64,000 bases of DNA from CAZUAQ01 sp964618455 (GTDB lineage Bacteria > Planctomycetota > Phycisphaerae > UBA1845 > PWPN01). The translations under genes were made by a program, and so were the position numbers. Positions within the stretch are counted from its first letter, which is position 1. Each line of letters opens with the position of its first letter. Shown piece by piece: positions 53,539-62,484 of the stretch. The stretch is taken from assembly GCA_964618455.1 (NCBI GenBank), contig CAZUAQ010000021.1, forward strand, positions 1 to 64,000, read 5' to 3'. Below the pieces are notes generated by a model, which was not told where the DNA came from, ran no database searches, and saw only the letters and a list, made by a program, of their open reading frames with translations.

Positions 53539-54051
53539 TCAGTCGTCCGCAATGCTCTGGACGCGCACAAGCTCTTCGGCGGTCAGTACCTTGTTGATGT
53601 CGAGCAGGATCTTCACCTCTTCGCCGACCTTGCCCATGCCGAGGATGAAGCTGGTGTCGATGGAGCCTCCCAGGGACGGAGCGGGCTCGATGTTGGCGTC
53701 CGGAATGTCGTGGACCTCCTGCACGGTGTCGACGATGATGCCCATCGGCATGCCGATATCGACAACGATGATGCAGGTCTGATCGTTGTATTCGGCGCGC
53801 GGAAGCCCGAATTTCGTTCGAAGGTCGATCACCGGGATCACCTTGCCACGCAGGTTGATGACGCCTTCCACGAAGCCCGGTGTCTGGGGCACCTTGGTGA
53901 TGTCCATGATGCCGATGATTTCACGGACTTTCAGGATTTCGATGCCGTACTCTTCCCCGTTCAGCAGGAAGGTCAGGTACTTGCCGCCCAGCGCTTTGAG
54001 CTGAGCAGAATCCTTTTCCGCAACGACTGCATTGTCCAAGACCGTATCCAT
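53539..54051 (-). CDS. cheW: CheW coupling protein
   Basis: 170 residues. CheW fold with YLTFLLNGEEYGIEILKVREII, VEGVINLRGKVIPVIDLRTKFG, and TCIIVVDIGMPMGIIVDTVQEVHDI. It couples receptors to CheA. ATG 54051 has GAGGAG 7 nt upstream, better placed than the ATG at 54057. About 130 bp separate it from cheD, possibly a small promoter region or a spacer. Confidence 0.95.
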   Translation of the reverse strand: MDTVLDNAVVAEKDSAQLKALGGKYLTFLLNGEEYGIEILKVREIIGIMDITKVPQTPGFVEGVINLRGKVIPVIDLRTKFGLPRAEYNDQTCIIVVDIGMPMGIIVDTVQEVHDIPDANIEPAPSLGGSIDTSFILGMGKVGEEVKILLDINKVLTAEELVRVQSIADD

Positions 54052-54062
54052 ATTCATTCTCC

Positions 54063-56525
54063 TCAAGGGGTCAACACACCGTCCGGTGATTGCTCATGTT
54101 CCTCGTATGCTTCGTCGTCCTCCGACGGATCGCCGACGTCCTCCGATTCCGCGTCGTCAGGCGCGGTGGACGTCGTGTTCGCCTTGTTCTCGTCCAGGAG
54201 TAGATCACCATTTCTGTCCCGGCGGTGCAGTTCCAGGACGCCCCCGATCTCGAGAATCAGTCCGATGCGCCCGTCGCCGAGCACGGCCGCGCCACTGATT
54301 CCCTTCAATTTCTTGAACCGTTCGCCCAGCGACTTGATCACGACCTGTTGCTGACCGAGAAGGTCCTCGATCACGAGGCCGACGGATTCACCTTCGAACT
54401 GCGTAATCACGACCATGGCTTTACGTGGATCCACGTGTCCGGTCAGGCCGAAGATACGTCCAAGCTGAATCAGGGGAATCAGCCGCTCCCGAACCTTCAG
54501 CACCTCACCCTTGTTCTGGACGCGTGTAATCTGCTCGTGCGTCGGGCGGAGCGACTGCTCGATCGTGATCGTGGGGATGATGAACCGGTCAGATCCGACA
54601 CGGACGATCATGCCGTCGATGATGGCCAGGGTCAGCGGCAGGCGAATCATGAACTTCGAGCCTTTGCCGAGTTCCGATGCGATCTCCACGCGTCCACGCA
54701 GCTGTTCGATATTGCGCTTCACCACGTCCATGCCGACGCCGCGGCCCGAAATGTCCGTGACCTGCTTGGCGGTCGAGAACCCCGGCGCGAATACCAGCTG
54801 GAAGATCTGCTGCTCGCTCAGTTCCTCGTCCGGCTGAACGATGCCGCGCTCGATACCTTTCTTGAGAAGCACGTCCGGATCCAGTCCGCGCCCGTCATCG
54901 GTGATCTCGATGACGATGTTGCCTCCCTGATGAGACGCGCCGAGATGCACGTTGCCTTCCGGACTCTTCCCCTTGGCGAGGCGTTCGTCCGCCGGCTCCA
55001 CGCCGTGGTCGACCGCGTTGCGGACCATGTGAACGAGAGGATCACCGATCTGTTGAATCACCGTCTTGTCCAACTCGGTGTCTTCGCCCGAAATCGTCAG
55101 ATTGACCTGTTTGTTCGCCTTGCGCGAGACGTCCCGGACCAGGCGGGCCATCTTCTGGAAGGTCGACGCGATGGGGACCATGCGCATCGACATCGCGATT
55201 TCCTGAACATCGCGCACGATCTTGGTGACCTGGCTGACGTCCTTGTTCAGCTTGGGGTCATCGATCTCCTGGGTGAAGGCGTTGACCAGGGTCTGGGCGA
55301 TCACCAGCTCGCCCACCATGTCCACCAGGGAATCGAGTTTGCCTGTTTCAATGCGAATGGACTGGTCGCCGATTGTCTTGGCGGAACTTCCCGAATCCGT
55401 GGCCGGTGCCTCGGCGGAGGACGTGGGCGCGGGAGGAACGGGAGCGGATGTCGCCACCGGGGAAGCGGCCTCCGATGCCGGCTGTTCGGCTTGAGTCTCC
55501 TCAGATGGTGGTGACGTGACAGCCCCCTCTTCTGCGGACGTGAGTGTGGGAACACCGCCTTCATCGGGCTTGATGCGGCCCGCCACGATCGCCCGCAAGT
55601 GATCGATCATCTCTGCCACCGGGGGCTGGGGCACGGGATCGGCATGCGGGGCCGAGACCCACTCCCCGACGCGAGCGAGCTGATCCTTGAGGATGTCCAC
55701 CACCTGGAAGACCACGTCGGTGATCCCATCCGTCACCGGTCGCTTGCCTTTACGGCACTGGTCGAGCAGTGTTTCCGCCTCGTGCGTCAGACAGTTGATG
55801 TCGCGGAGATTCAAGAAACCCGCCATGCCCTTGATCGTATGGAACGGTCGGAAGAGATCGTCGATCTGCTTGGTATCCTCGGCGTTTTCTTCCACGCCGA
55901 GCAAGGCTGTTTCGATGTTCTGGAGGTGCTCGTACGCTTCCTCCACGAATCCCTTGACGAAATCGAGCTCACTCTCATTGATGATCAGCGGCTCGGGTTC
56001 ATACGGAGGCTCGGAAGCGTCTTCGTCTTCCGATTGATCCGGGCTCTCCGACACCGCTTCCGACGGAGCACTCACGACGGTATCCGGTTCGCCCGGTTCC
56101 GACAGTTCGGGGGCGGGCGCGTCGGCGATGGAGGCTTCTTCCTCCGGTGCGTCGTCAAACACTTTGGCCAGTTGTTCACCGGCGTCGAGATCCTCAAGAG
56201 GCGTGTCGATCACCTTCTCCGAAGTGTCGGAAGTCGTTCCCGATCCCACCGAATCGGTCAGACTGCGCACGGTTCCCGCGATCTCTTCGAAGGCCTTGAG
56301 CGCGTCCTCGGCTTCTCCCAGGATCAGCGATTCCAGGTGCTCGGCCAGGGATGCAACATCTGCTTTCGTCTCCTGGCCCGGATCAAGATCGGCCAGTGAC
56401 TGGCACCATCCATGCATCTTTGCCAAGGCACGGAGATCCTCGTGATCGATCTTGTCGACCGTGTTCTGCAACTGGGTTACGAGTGTTGAAACGTCAGTGG
56501 TTTGTTCCTGGCTTGAGTTGGCCAT
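54063..56525 (-). CDS. cheA: Chemotaxis histidine kinase CheA
   Basis: 820 residues. An N-terminal 180-residue acidic part precedes the HPt domain, with phospho-His H229 in FRPFHTIKGMAGF. Then Pro/Thr linker, P3 dimerization (IETGKLDSLVDMVGELVIAQ), ATP domain (MVRNAVDHG, ITDDGRGLD, ISGRGVGMDVV) and C-terminal CheW-like regulatory domain. First gene of the operon; ATG 56525 has a weak GAGAA. The gene ends 11 bp before the cheW start. Confidence 0.96.
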   Translation of the reverse strand: MANSSQEQTTDVSTLVTQLQNTVDKIDHEDLRALAKMHGWCQSLADLDPGQETKADVASLAEHLESLILGEAEDALKAFEEIAGTVRSLTDSVGSGTTSDTSEKVIDTPLEDLDAGEQLAKVFDDAPEEEASIADAPAPELSEPGEPDTVVSAPSEAVSESPDQSEDEDASEPPYEPEPLIINESELDFVKGFVEEAYEHLQNIETALLGVEENAEDTKQIDDLFRPFHTIKGMAGFLNLRDINCLTHEAETLLDQCRKGKRPVTDGITDVVFQVVDILKDQLARVGEWVSAPHADPVPQPPVAEMIDHLRAIVAGRIKPDEGGVPTLTSAEEGAVTSPPSEETQAEQPASEAASPVATSAPVPPAPTSSAEAPATDSGSSAKTIGDQSIRIETGKLDSLVDMVGELVIAQTLVNAFTQEIDDPKLNKDVSQVTKIVRDVQEIAMSMRMVPIASTFQKMARLVRDVSRKANKQVNLTISGEDTELDKTVIQQIGDPLVHMVRNAVDHGVEPADERLAKGKSPEGNVHLGASHQGGNIVIEITDDGRGLDPDVLLKKGIERGIVQPDEELSEQQIFQLVFAPGFSTAKQVTDISGRGVGMDVVKRNIEQLRGRVEIASELGKGSKFMIRLPLTLAIIDGMIVRVGSDRFIIPTITIEQSLRPTHEQITRVQNKGEVLKVRERLIPLIQLGRIFGLTGHVDPRKAMVVITQFEGESVGLVIEDLLGQQQVVIKSLGERFKKLKGISGAAVLGDGRIGLILEIGGVLELHRRDRNGDLLLDENKANTTSTAPDDAESEDVGDPSEDDEAYEEHEQSPDGVLTP

Positions 56526-56854
56526 ATTGGTTTCTCACTCGATGCGTGACGCGATCTCAATTCAATCTGGTCTACCGTTCCCCCCGCGGGCCGTGCGATC
56601 GCAAGCGCATTATCGGTCTCATGGCCCCTAAGGGCCGCCACGGGATGCTGACTACTTCGGACGAACGCCAACCCGGGTTGACAACTCTTCGCGCAGTCGA
56701 TGACATGGAATGTGCGAAAAGAGATGGAAGCTCCCATAACGTGTCCAATTGCAGGAAGACGCCCTATGTTTCGGCATCCACAACGCTTAGCGATCGCTTC
56801 TTCGCCATCGCAGACTACAACGAATCGCAAGATGGAAAGCCTGGTGCGCACGCC
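56526..56854. other. Divergent promoter region between cheA and the M48 gene
   Basis: 329 bp. No obvious sigma28 or sigma54 box was seen for cheA. The plus frame reaching the M48 gene is open here but of poor quality. Confidence 0.45.
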
Positions 56855-57607
56855 ATGAGCAAGGGCGGTTGGGTTTTTCGAATCGGCAGGATGGCGGGCA
56901 CGGCGCTGCGCAAGGGCAAGTGGGCCTGGGCGTCGGCCACGGGGGATGAGCAGGATGCGATCCGCGCGGAAGAAGAACTGGGACGCGACCTGGCGATGAC
57001 GCTTCTGGAAGAGGTTCCGCAGGATGCGGATCGGGCGGGCCAGGAACGGGTGGCCGAGTGGGGGGATCATCTGGTTTCGCGGCTGCGTCGCTCGAACCGG
57101 CGCTTTACCTTTCGCGTCGTCACCACCGATGAGATCAACGCGTTCGCGCTGCCCGGAGGGTTCATCTTCGTCACGCGAAAGTTACTGGACCTGTGCGGGT
57201 GGGATCGCGACGAAGCCGGGTTTGTCCTCGCGCATGAAATGGCTCACGTGATCAAAGGGCACGCCTTCGAGCGAACCATGACCGACCTGGCACTCAACTC
57301 GGTCGGTCGCGTGTTGCCGCAGGGGCGCTTGCTGCGATCCAAGGTGATTCAGGTCGCCACGACCTTTGCGGGCAAGGCTTATTCCCGGAACCAGGAATTC
57401 GAGGCGGACCTCTACGGTCTGAAGCTGATGCGCAGCGGTGGACTGGATCTGCAGGGTGCTGAACGCCTGCTTCAACGTTTGGCGGACGCGTCCGATCCGG
57501 ACGACGAGCAGAACCCCCTGGTCGCCTACCTGTCCACGCATCCGCCGGCCCGGGATCGCATCGCCGCGCTTCGTCGGCAAATCGTGACCTGGCGGAAGGG
57601 GCGCTGA
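56855..57607 (+). CDS. M48 family zinc metalloprotease
   Basis: 250 residues. HEMAH zinc motif in FVLAHEMAHVIKGHAFER, and a third-ligand Glu in RNQEFEADLYGLKLM, as in M48B/Ste24-like and YfgC-like proteases. INAFALPGGFIFVTRKLL is typical of the family. The N-terminus has no clear TM helix; VGRVLPQ.. follows. ATG 56855 lacks a good SD; an extended frame upstream to 56351 overlaps cheA and is not plausible. Confidence 0.88.
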   Translation: MSKGGWVFRIGRMAGTALRKGKWAWASATGDEQDAIRAEEELGRDLAMTLLEEVPQDADRAGQERVAEWGDHLVSRLRRSNRRFTFRVVTTDEINAFALPGGFIFVTRKLLDLCGWDRDEAGFVLAHEMAHVIKGHAFERTMTDLALNSVGRVLPQGRLLRSKVIQVATTFAGKAYSRNQEFEADLYGLKLMRSGGLDLQGAERLLQRLADASDPDDEQNPLVAYLSTHPPARDRIAALRRQIVTWRKGR

Positions 57608-57702
57608 ACCTGCGCGATTCATCCCGTCCCCCGTGTTCACGTCTCCACACCGTCACTCCGGGAAACCGGCCGATCCGGCACATCAGAATAACCGATCGCC
57701 GT

Positions 57703-57749
57703 TTGACTTGGTGTCATTCGTACACTATACTAAGTGTGTAATGTACACC
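57703..57749 (+). promoter_or_regulatory. Promoter and NrtR-type operator
   Basis: TTGACT (57703-57708), 17-nt spacer, TATACT (57726-57731): a near-consensus sigma70 promoter. The -10 lies inside the palindrome ACACT-N6-AGTGT (57722-57737); ACAC recurs at 57746-57749, opposite GTGT at 57734-57737. A repressor bound here would block the promoter; the first gene encodes a likely repressor of this type. Confidence 0.6.
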
Positions 57750-57762
57750 TAGGAGAGTGGCG

Positions 57763-58452
57763 ATGCCTTACACCTATGACTATCCCCGCCCGGCGTTGAC
57801 TGTCGATTGCGTCGTGTTCGGGCTGGATGACGAGGATCTGAAGGTGCTGCTCATTCAACGGGACATCGAGCCCTTCGCCGGGAGATGGGCCTTGCCGGGC
57901 GGTTTCGTGCACATGGACGAGACGCTGGAGGACGGAGCCCGGCGGGAATTGCAGGAGGAGACCGGGCTGGCGAACGTCTATCTCGAGCAGTTGTACACGC
58001 AGGGGGCAGTGGATCGCGACCCGCGCGGGCGGGTGGTCAGCGTGGCGTACTACGCCCTGGTGAACCTCCGGGATCATCGCGTGCAGGCGGACACCGATGC
58101 CCGCAACGCCGCCTGGTTCGCCGTGGGAGAGACGCCGTCGCTGGCGTTCGATCACGAGGAGATCTTGGACCGGGCGTACGAGCGGCTGCGCGGGAAGGTG
58201 CGCTATCAACCCATCGGATTCGAACTGTTGCCCGCCAAGTTCACGCTGCGGCAACTGCAGCGGCTCTACGAAACGGTGCTCGGGCGCGAGCTCGACAAGC
58301 GCAACTTCCGCAAGAAGATCCTGGGCATGGACATTCTCGTGGAGCTTGACGAGATCGAGAAGGACGTTGCCCATCGGGCGGCGCGGCTCTACCGCTTCGA
58401 CCGGAAGCGTTATCAACGGCTGACGAAACAGGGGTTCAACTTCGAGATCTGA
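57763..58452 (+). CDS. nrtR: NrtR-type Nudix transcriptional regulator
   Basis: 229 residues. The N-terminal Nudix domain keeps the whole box G47-x5-E53-x7-RE-L-x-EE-x-GL, so hydrolysis may persist, although regulators of this family often lose it. The C-terminal 90 residues (FTLRQLQRLYETVLGRELDKRNFRKKILGM) form the winged helix typical of NrtR. ADP-ribose is the usual ligand and relieves repression of NAD genes. ATG 57763 after AGGAGA; pncA follows in 14 bp. A non-regulatory ADP-ribose pyrophosphatase is the alternative. Confidence 0.85.
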   Translation: MPYTYDYPRPALTVDCVVFGLDDEDLKVLLIQRDIEPFAGRWALPGGFVHMDETLEDGARRELQEETGLANVYLEQLYTQGAVDRDPRGRVVSVAYYALVNLRDHRVQADTDARNAAWFAVGETPSLAFDHEEILDRAYERLRGKVRYQPIGFELLPAKFTLRQLQRLYETVLGRELDKRNFRKKILGMDILVELDEIEKDVAHRAARLYRFDRKRYQRLTKQGFNFEI

Positions 58453-58466
58453 AAGCAGAGTGAACC

Positions 58467-59072
58467 ATGAACGCGCTACTTCTTATTGACATTCAGAATG
58501 ACTTCCTGCCCGGGGGAGCGCTGGCGGTGCGGGAGGGGGAACAGGTGATTCCCGTGGCGAACCGGTTGATGCCGCAATATGAGTTGGTCGTGGCGACGCG
58601 GGATCGGCACCCGGCGAACCATGTTTCCTTCGCCAGCCACCATGAGAATCGCAATGTGGGTGATGTGATCGAGTGGGACGGTGTGGAGCAGATGCTCTGG
58701 CCCGATCACTGCGTCGAAGACACGCGCGGCGCAGCGTTTCCGGAAGATCTGCATACCGACGGGATCGATCATGTGATCGACAAGGGTACCGCCATCGACC
58801 GCGACAGCTACAGCGGGTTCTTCGACAACGGCCATCGACAGCAAACCGGACTGGGCGACTATTTAAAGCAGCGCGGCGTGGACGAGGTGCACATCATGGG
58901 GCTGGCGACGGACGTGTGTGTGAAATGCACCGCCCTGGACGCGCGGCGTCTTGGCTTTTCGACGAAGCTCGTACGCGAGGGATGTCGTGGCGTGAATGCC
59001 AAGCCGGGCGATGTCGATCGGGCGTTGCAGGAGATGGAGTCCGCCGGCGTGGAGATTCTCGAGGAAAGGTGA
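58467..59072 (+). CDS. pncA: Nicotinamidase
   Basis: 201 residues. Catalytic triad Asp8 (LLIDIQNDF), Lys in IDKGTAIDRDSYSGF and Cys in GLATDVCVKCTALDA. The metal site is in TRDRHPANHVSF. It converts nicotinamide to nicotinate for the Preiss-Handler salvage route. It is 14 bp after nrtR and 52 bp before the PARG-like gene, in one transcript. Confidence 0.95.
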   Translation: MNALLLIDIQNDFLPGGALAVREGEQVIPVANRLMPQYELVVATRDRHPANHVSFASHHENRNVGDVIEWDGVEQMLWPDHCVEDTRGAAFPEDLHTDGIDHVIDKGTAIDRDSYSGFFDNGHRQQTGLGDYLKQRGVDEVHIMGLATDVCVKCTALDARRLGFSTKLVREGCRGVNAKPGDVDRALQEMESAGVEILEER

Positions 59073-59124
59073 GCGATCACCACCAGGACAACGAAAGAGA
59101 CACGTGCAAAGCGGGATGGGACTC

Positions 59125-59967
59125 ATGAACAGAACAAATCGTGCCTGCCTGGCTCGAGAGACATTGGCAATTGTCGAAAGCGGCGGATACAAAAACCGTA
59201 CCGGCCATCGCATCGATCTCACGAGGGACATCGAAGACACGATTCAGAAGTCCGTGTTGTACACGCCGGAGGAACTCGATCTGCTGCTTTCCCGGCATGA
59301 GGCCTCTGAAGCGCATGACACGCGGTTCGACGTCACGAACGAAACCACGCTCAGTGCCGCCCGCCGGCGTGTGCATGAGGAGGGACCCGATCGAGTGCTC
59401 TGCTTGAATTTCGCCTCGGCGAAGAACCCCGGTGGAGGATTCCTGGGCGGAAGTCAGGCACAGGAAGAGAGCCTGGCGCGGTCGTCGGCCTTGCACGCCA
59501 CGCTCACCGCGCAGCCTGAGTACTACGAGCGGAATCGTGCCTGCGGGACGGTGTTGTATACGGATCACATGATTTTGAGTCCGGACGTGCCGGTCTTTCG
59601 CGACGACGACGGCGCACTGCTGGATGAACCGTACCGGGTCTCGTTCATCACGACCCCGGCGGTGAACGCGGGTGCGGTGCGCAAGAACGAGCCGGGGAAC
59701 GTGGAGCGCATCGGTGCGGTCATGACCCACCGTATGGAGAAGCTGCTAGCCGTTGGCGAGTCGCGGGGGTATCGGCACCTGGTGCTCGGCGCGTGGGGAT
59801 GCGGCGTGTTTCGCCATTCACCGCAAGACGTGGCCCGCATGTTTCGTCACCTGCTGACCGGGAGCGGGGAGTTCGCGGGGTGTTTCGAGACGATCACGTT
59901 CGCGGTGCTGGATCGTTCAGAGGAATGTGCGATCATTCGAGCATTCGAAACATGTTTTCACGAGTAG
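59125..59967 (+). CDS. PARG-like (TIGR02452) ADP-ribose glycohydrolase
   Basis: 280 residues. The microbial PARG signature is present: GGGFLGGSQAQEESL (GGG 103-105, QEE 113-115), where the second Glu is catalytic in bacterial-type poly(ADP-ribose) glycohydrolases. A macrodomain fold with FITTPAVNAG and LGAWGCGVFRHSP is seen. It would release ADP-ribose from modified proteins. Start ATG 59125 (or 59116). Its position behind nrtR and pncA fits recycling of ADP-ribose and nicotinamide. Confidence 0.88.
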   Translation: MNRTNRACLARETLAIVESGGYKNRTGHRIDLTRDIEDTIQKSVLYTPEELDLLLSRHEASEAHDTRFDVTNETTLSAARRRVHEEGPDRVLCLNFASAKNPGGGFLGGSQAQEESLARSSALHATLTAQPEYYERNRACGTVLYTDHMILSPDVPVFRDDDGALLDEPYRVSFITTPAVNAGAVRKNEPGNVERIGAVMTHRMEKLLAVGESRGYRHLVLGAWGCGVFRHSPQDVARMFRHLLTGSGEFAGCFETITFAVLDRSEECAIIRAFETCFHE

Positions 59968-60050
59968 CGCAAAGAAGGCGGATACTTGAAGCGTCTGCAC
60001 ACGACAGCATTCCTGGTTGATGCGGAGGCTCATCGCAGCAAGGGCGTGTC

Positions 60051-62459
60051 TTACCGGCTATCCTTCATTTTCTGAAGCGTTTTCAGCCATCGTTGCGCGA
60101 GTACATGGTTCGGGTTCACGCGAAGGATTTCCCGGAACTGGTGCGCGGCGGTGTCGTGCGAGCCGGCGTAGGCGAGTGCAATACCGAGGTTCAACCGCGG
60201 GCGGGGCTGATCGGGATGAAGTCGGACCACTTCATTCAGTGGCGTGACGGCCTGCGCATACTGTTTCAGTTCCATGAGATACTGGCCGTATTCCGTGAGC
60301 ACATCTCCCCGCGTGGGGGCCATGTTCGACGCTTGTTGATAGTGCGATCGCGCGCGTTCGGTGCTGCCGACGGCGCGGTGTGTCCTCGCGAGGCCGAGAT
60401 GAAGTGTGCTGGAGTCCGGGCGCGTATCGATCGCCCGTTGAAAAAGCGAAATCGCTTCATGATAACGCTGCTGCGTCGACAGAAGCGTGCCGAGATTGAA
60501 CGTGGTTTCGATGTGATCCGGATCAAGACTCAGGGCGCGGCGAAATGACGCTTCCGCCTTCTCTGGTTCGCCCAATTTGGCAAATGCGCTTCCGAGATTG
60601 TTCTGCGCCTCCGCGAAATCGGGATCAAGTTCAAGGGCCCGCTCGTACCGCGCGATCGCGTCGTCGTAACGTTCCAGGGCTTCATAGGCGACGCCGAGCA
60701 TGCTGTGTCCCTCCGCAAACTCCAGGTTAATGGCGACCGCCTCCTCGAATGTGGCCGTCGCATCGTCAACAAGACCCGACTGAAGCTGAAGACTGCCATA
60801 GCTCAGCCACGCCTTGGTGTTCTTGGGATTGAGATCCAGCGAGACGCGAAAGTGCTGGTAGGCTTTTTCCCGATCGCCAAGGTGGCGGTACGCGATGGCC
60901 AGGTCGTGATGGGCGCGATAATGAATCATCTGGCGGAAGTACGCGTTGCCTTCGACCGCGATGGACTGCTCCAGCAAGTCGATGGCTTTCTCATATCGCC
61001 CGCGCTCCAGGTGGACGCCCGCCAGGTGGAACAGCGCGCGGGGGTGCTCGGGTGACTTCTCGACGGCGTCGGCCCAGAGTGTGAGTCGGTCGCGGAAAAT
61101 CGAGTTTCGTGATCGCGTCGTGAGCAACATCATCACGAGGATGAGCACGATGCATGCGGCGGTCGTCGTGATCGTACGGCGGCTCCTCACGCGGCGCAGG
61201 AACTCCGCCGCGACAAGGAGTAATCCGACGCTGGGCACGTACGTCTTGTACTCAACGAACAACTCCGCCTGGGGCAGGATGATGTACGGGATCAGCGCCA
61301 CGTAGAACCAGAAAATGCCGAACGCCGCCAGCACGTAGCCTCGCCGGACCGCCACCCAAGCCAGAATCAGCAAACCCGCATGCACGAGCAGCGCGACGCC
61401 CGCGCCGTGGTGAAAGAACGACCGCGAAACCTCCACCCAGTGATCGATACTCATCCATGCCGGCAGCGGCAGCAGGAGTAGCTTGAGATAGTGCAGGAAG
61501 ACGCGCGACTCAGTGAGGATATGCTGGCCGAGCGTCACGTCGAACGCGTCAGCGAGGTGCGGTTTCACCCAGGGCCGTACGGACCACGTCTGCAGATCGA
61601 CGAGCCCCAGTCGAAACGCGAAGAAAGCGAATCCAACCGCCACGAGGCCGGTCGTGGGAAGAAACCAGCGCAGGTATCGCTTGGACGCGACGGGATCGGG
61701 TGCCCGAAGGCAGAACTCGAGCATGAGCAAGGCAAGCGGCAGCGTCACACCCAGCGTTTTGGACTTCAGCGCCAGGAAACAGCACAGCAGTATGGAGAAC
61801 ACCAGGACCAGGCGGATGTACAGCGAAGGCGCTTCGTCCGGGCAATGTCGGACCGCCGCGTTGGTAGCGTGAAGACGAAGCAGGCTCAGCATGGCCAACA
61901 GGTAAAAGGTCAGAACGAGTTGTCCTCTCCGTTGGATGATGTAGACCACACTCGTTGCATGCAGCGGATGGACGGTAAACAACGCCGCCAGTCCCAGGGC
62001 GATCCAGGATGCCCGGGCGTGCGGTGTTTGCAGGTAGACAAGAAGTTGCCGGAGGAAGAGGAAGAGAAGGCAGGCATTCAGCGCATGCAGCAGCACGTTG
62101 CCGATGAGAAAACCGGTGACGTCATAGAGGGCGGTGCCAAGCACTTCGTTGGCCACGGCGTTCAGCATGAACGTGGCATGCGTCAGTGCGGCATTCGGGC
62201 GCGGAGACGTTACGACGTTCGTGAGATAACGCGACAGCGCGGCCTGCGGATCCTTCCGTTCGATTTCCCCGTGGGAGGAATCGAAGAAGAATTCCTCGTG
62301 ATCGGCGTTGGCGTACGTGATTGCCGTCAGCGTGATCAAGGCTAGCATCGCTCCGAGCGCAAACCACCGGCTCCGAGCCATGCGCGCAAGAATTGATGCC
62401 TCCGCCCCGGTCACGGTGGCGTGGGCGGAGGGCTCCGTCGCTGTCGTCTTCCCGCTCAT
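60051..62459 (-). CDS. TPR-repeat multi-pass membrane protein (paralogue)
   Basis: 802 residues. About 11 TM helices (LFTVHPLHATSVVYIIQRRGQLVLTFYL; FYVALIPYIILPQAELFVEYKTYVPSVG) then eight or more TPRs. Phrases such as FTVHP, VYIIQRRG, ILPQ..L.VEYKTY.P.VG and LWADAVEK are shared with the protein at 23744-26014, so the two are paralogues with DUF1736/TMTC-type architecture. Function unproven. Start at ATG 62459; the preceding open frame to 62645 is antisense to the DUF1080 gene. It follows that gene with 25 bp between. Confidence 0.85.
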   Translation of the reverse strand: MSGKTTATEPSAHATVTGAEASILARMARSRWFALGAMLALITLTAITYANADHEEFFFDSSHGEIERKDPQAALSRYLTNVVTSPRPNAALTHATFMLNAVANEVLGTALYDVTGFLIGNVLLHALNACLLFLFLRQLLVYLQTPHARASWIALGLAALFTVHPLHATSVVYIIQRRGQLVLTFYLLAMLSLLRLHATNAAVRHCPDEAPSLYIRLVLVFSILLCCFLALKSKTLGVTLPLALLMLEFCLRAPDPVASKRYLRWFLPTTGLVAVGFAFFAFRLGLVDLQTWSVRPWVKPHLADAFDVTLGQHILTESRVFLHYLKLLLLPLPAWMSIDHWVEVSRSFFHHGAGVALLVHAGLLILAWVAVRRGYVLAAFGIFWFYVALIPYIILPQAELFVEYKTYVPSVGLLLVAAEFLRRVRSRRTITTTAACIVLILVMMLLTTRSRNSIFRDRLTLWADAVEKSPEHPRALFHLAGVHLERGRYEKAIDLLEQSIAVEGNAYFRQMIHYRAHHDLAIAYRHLGDREKAYQHFRVSLDLNPKNTKAWLSYGSLQLQSGLVDDATATFEEAVAINLEFAEGHSMLGVAYEALERYDDAIARYERALELDPDFAEAQNNLGSAFAKLGEPEKAEASFRRALSLDPDHIETTFNLGTLLSTQQRYHEAISLFQRAIDTRPDSSTLHLGLARTHRAVGSTERARSHYQQASNMAPTRGDVLTEYGQYLMELKQYAQAVTPLNEVVRLHPDQPRPRLNLGIALAYAGSHDTAAHQFREILRVNPNHVLAQRWLKTLQKMKDSR

Positions 62460-62484
62460 GTTCGAAGAAACGCCACTCGTCGGA

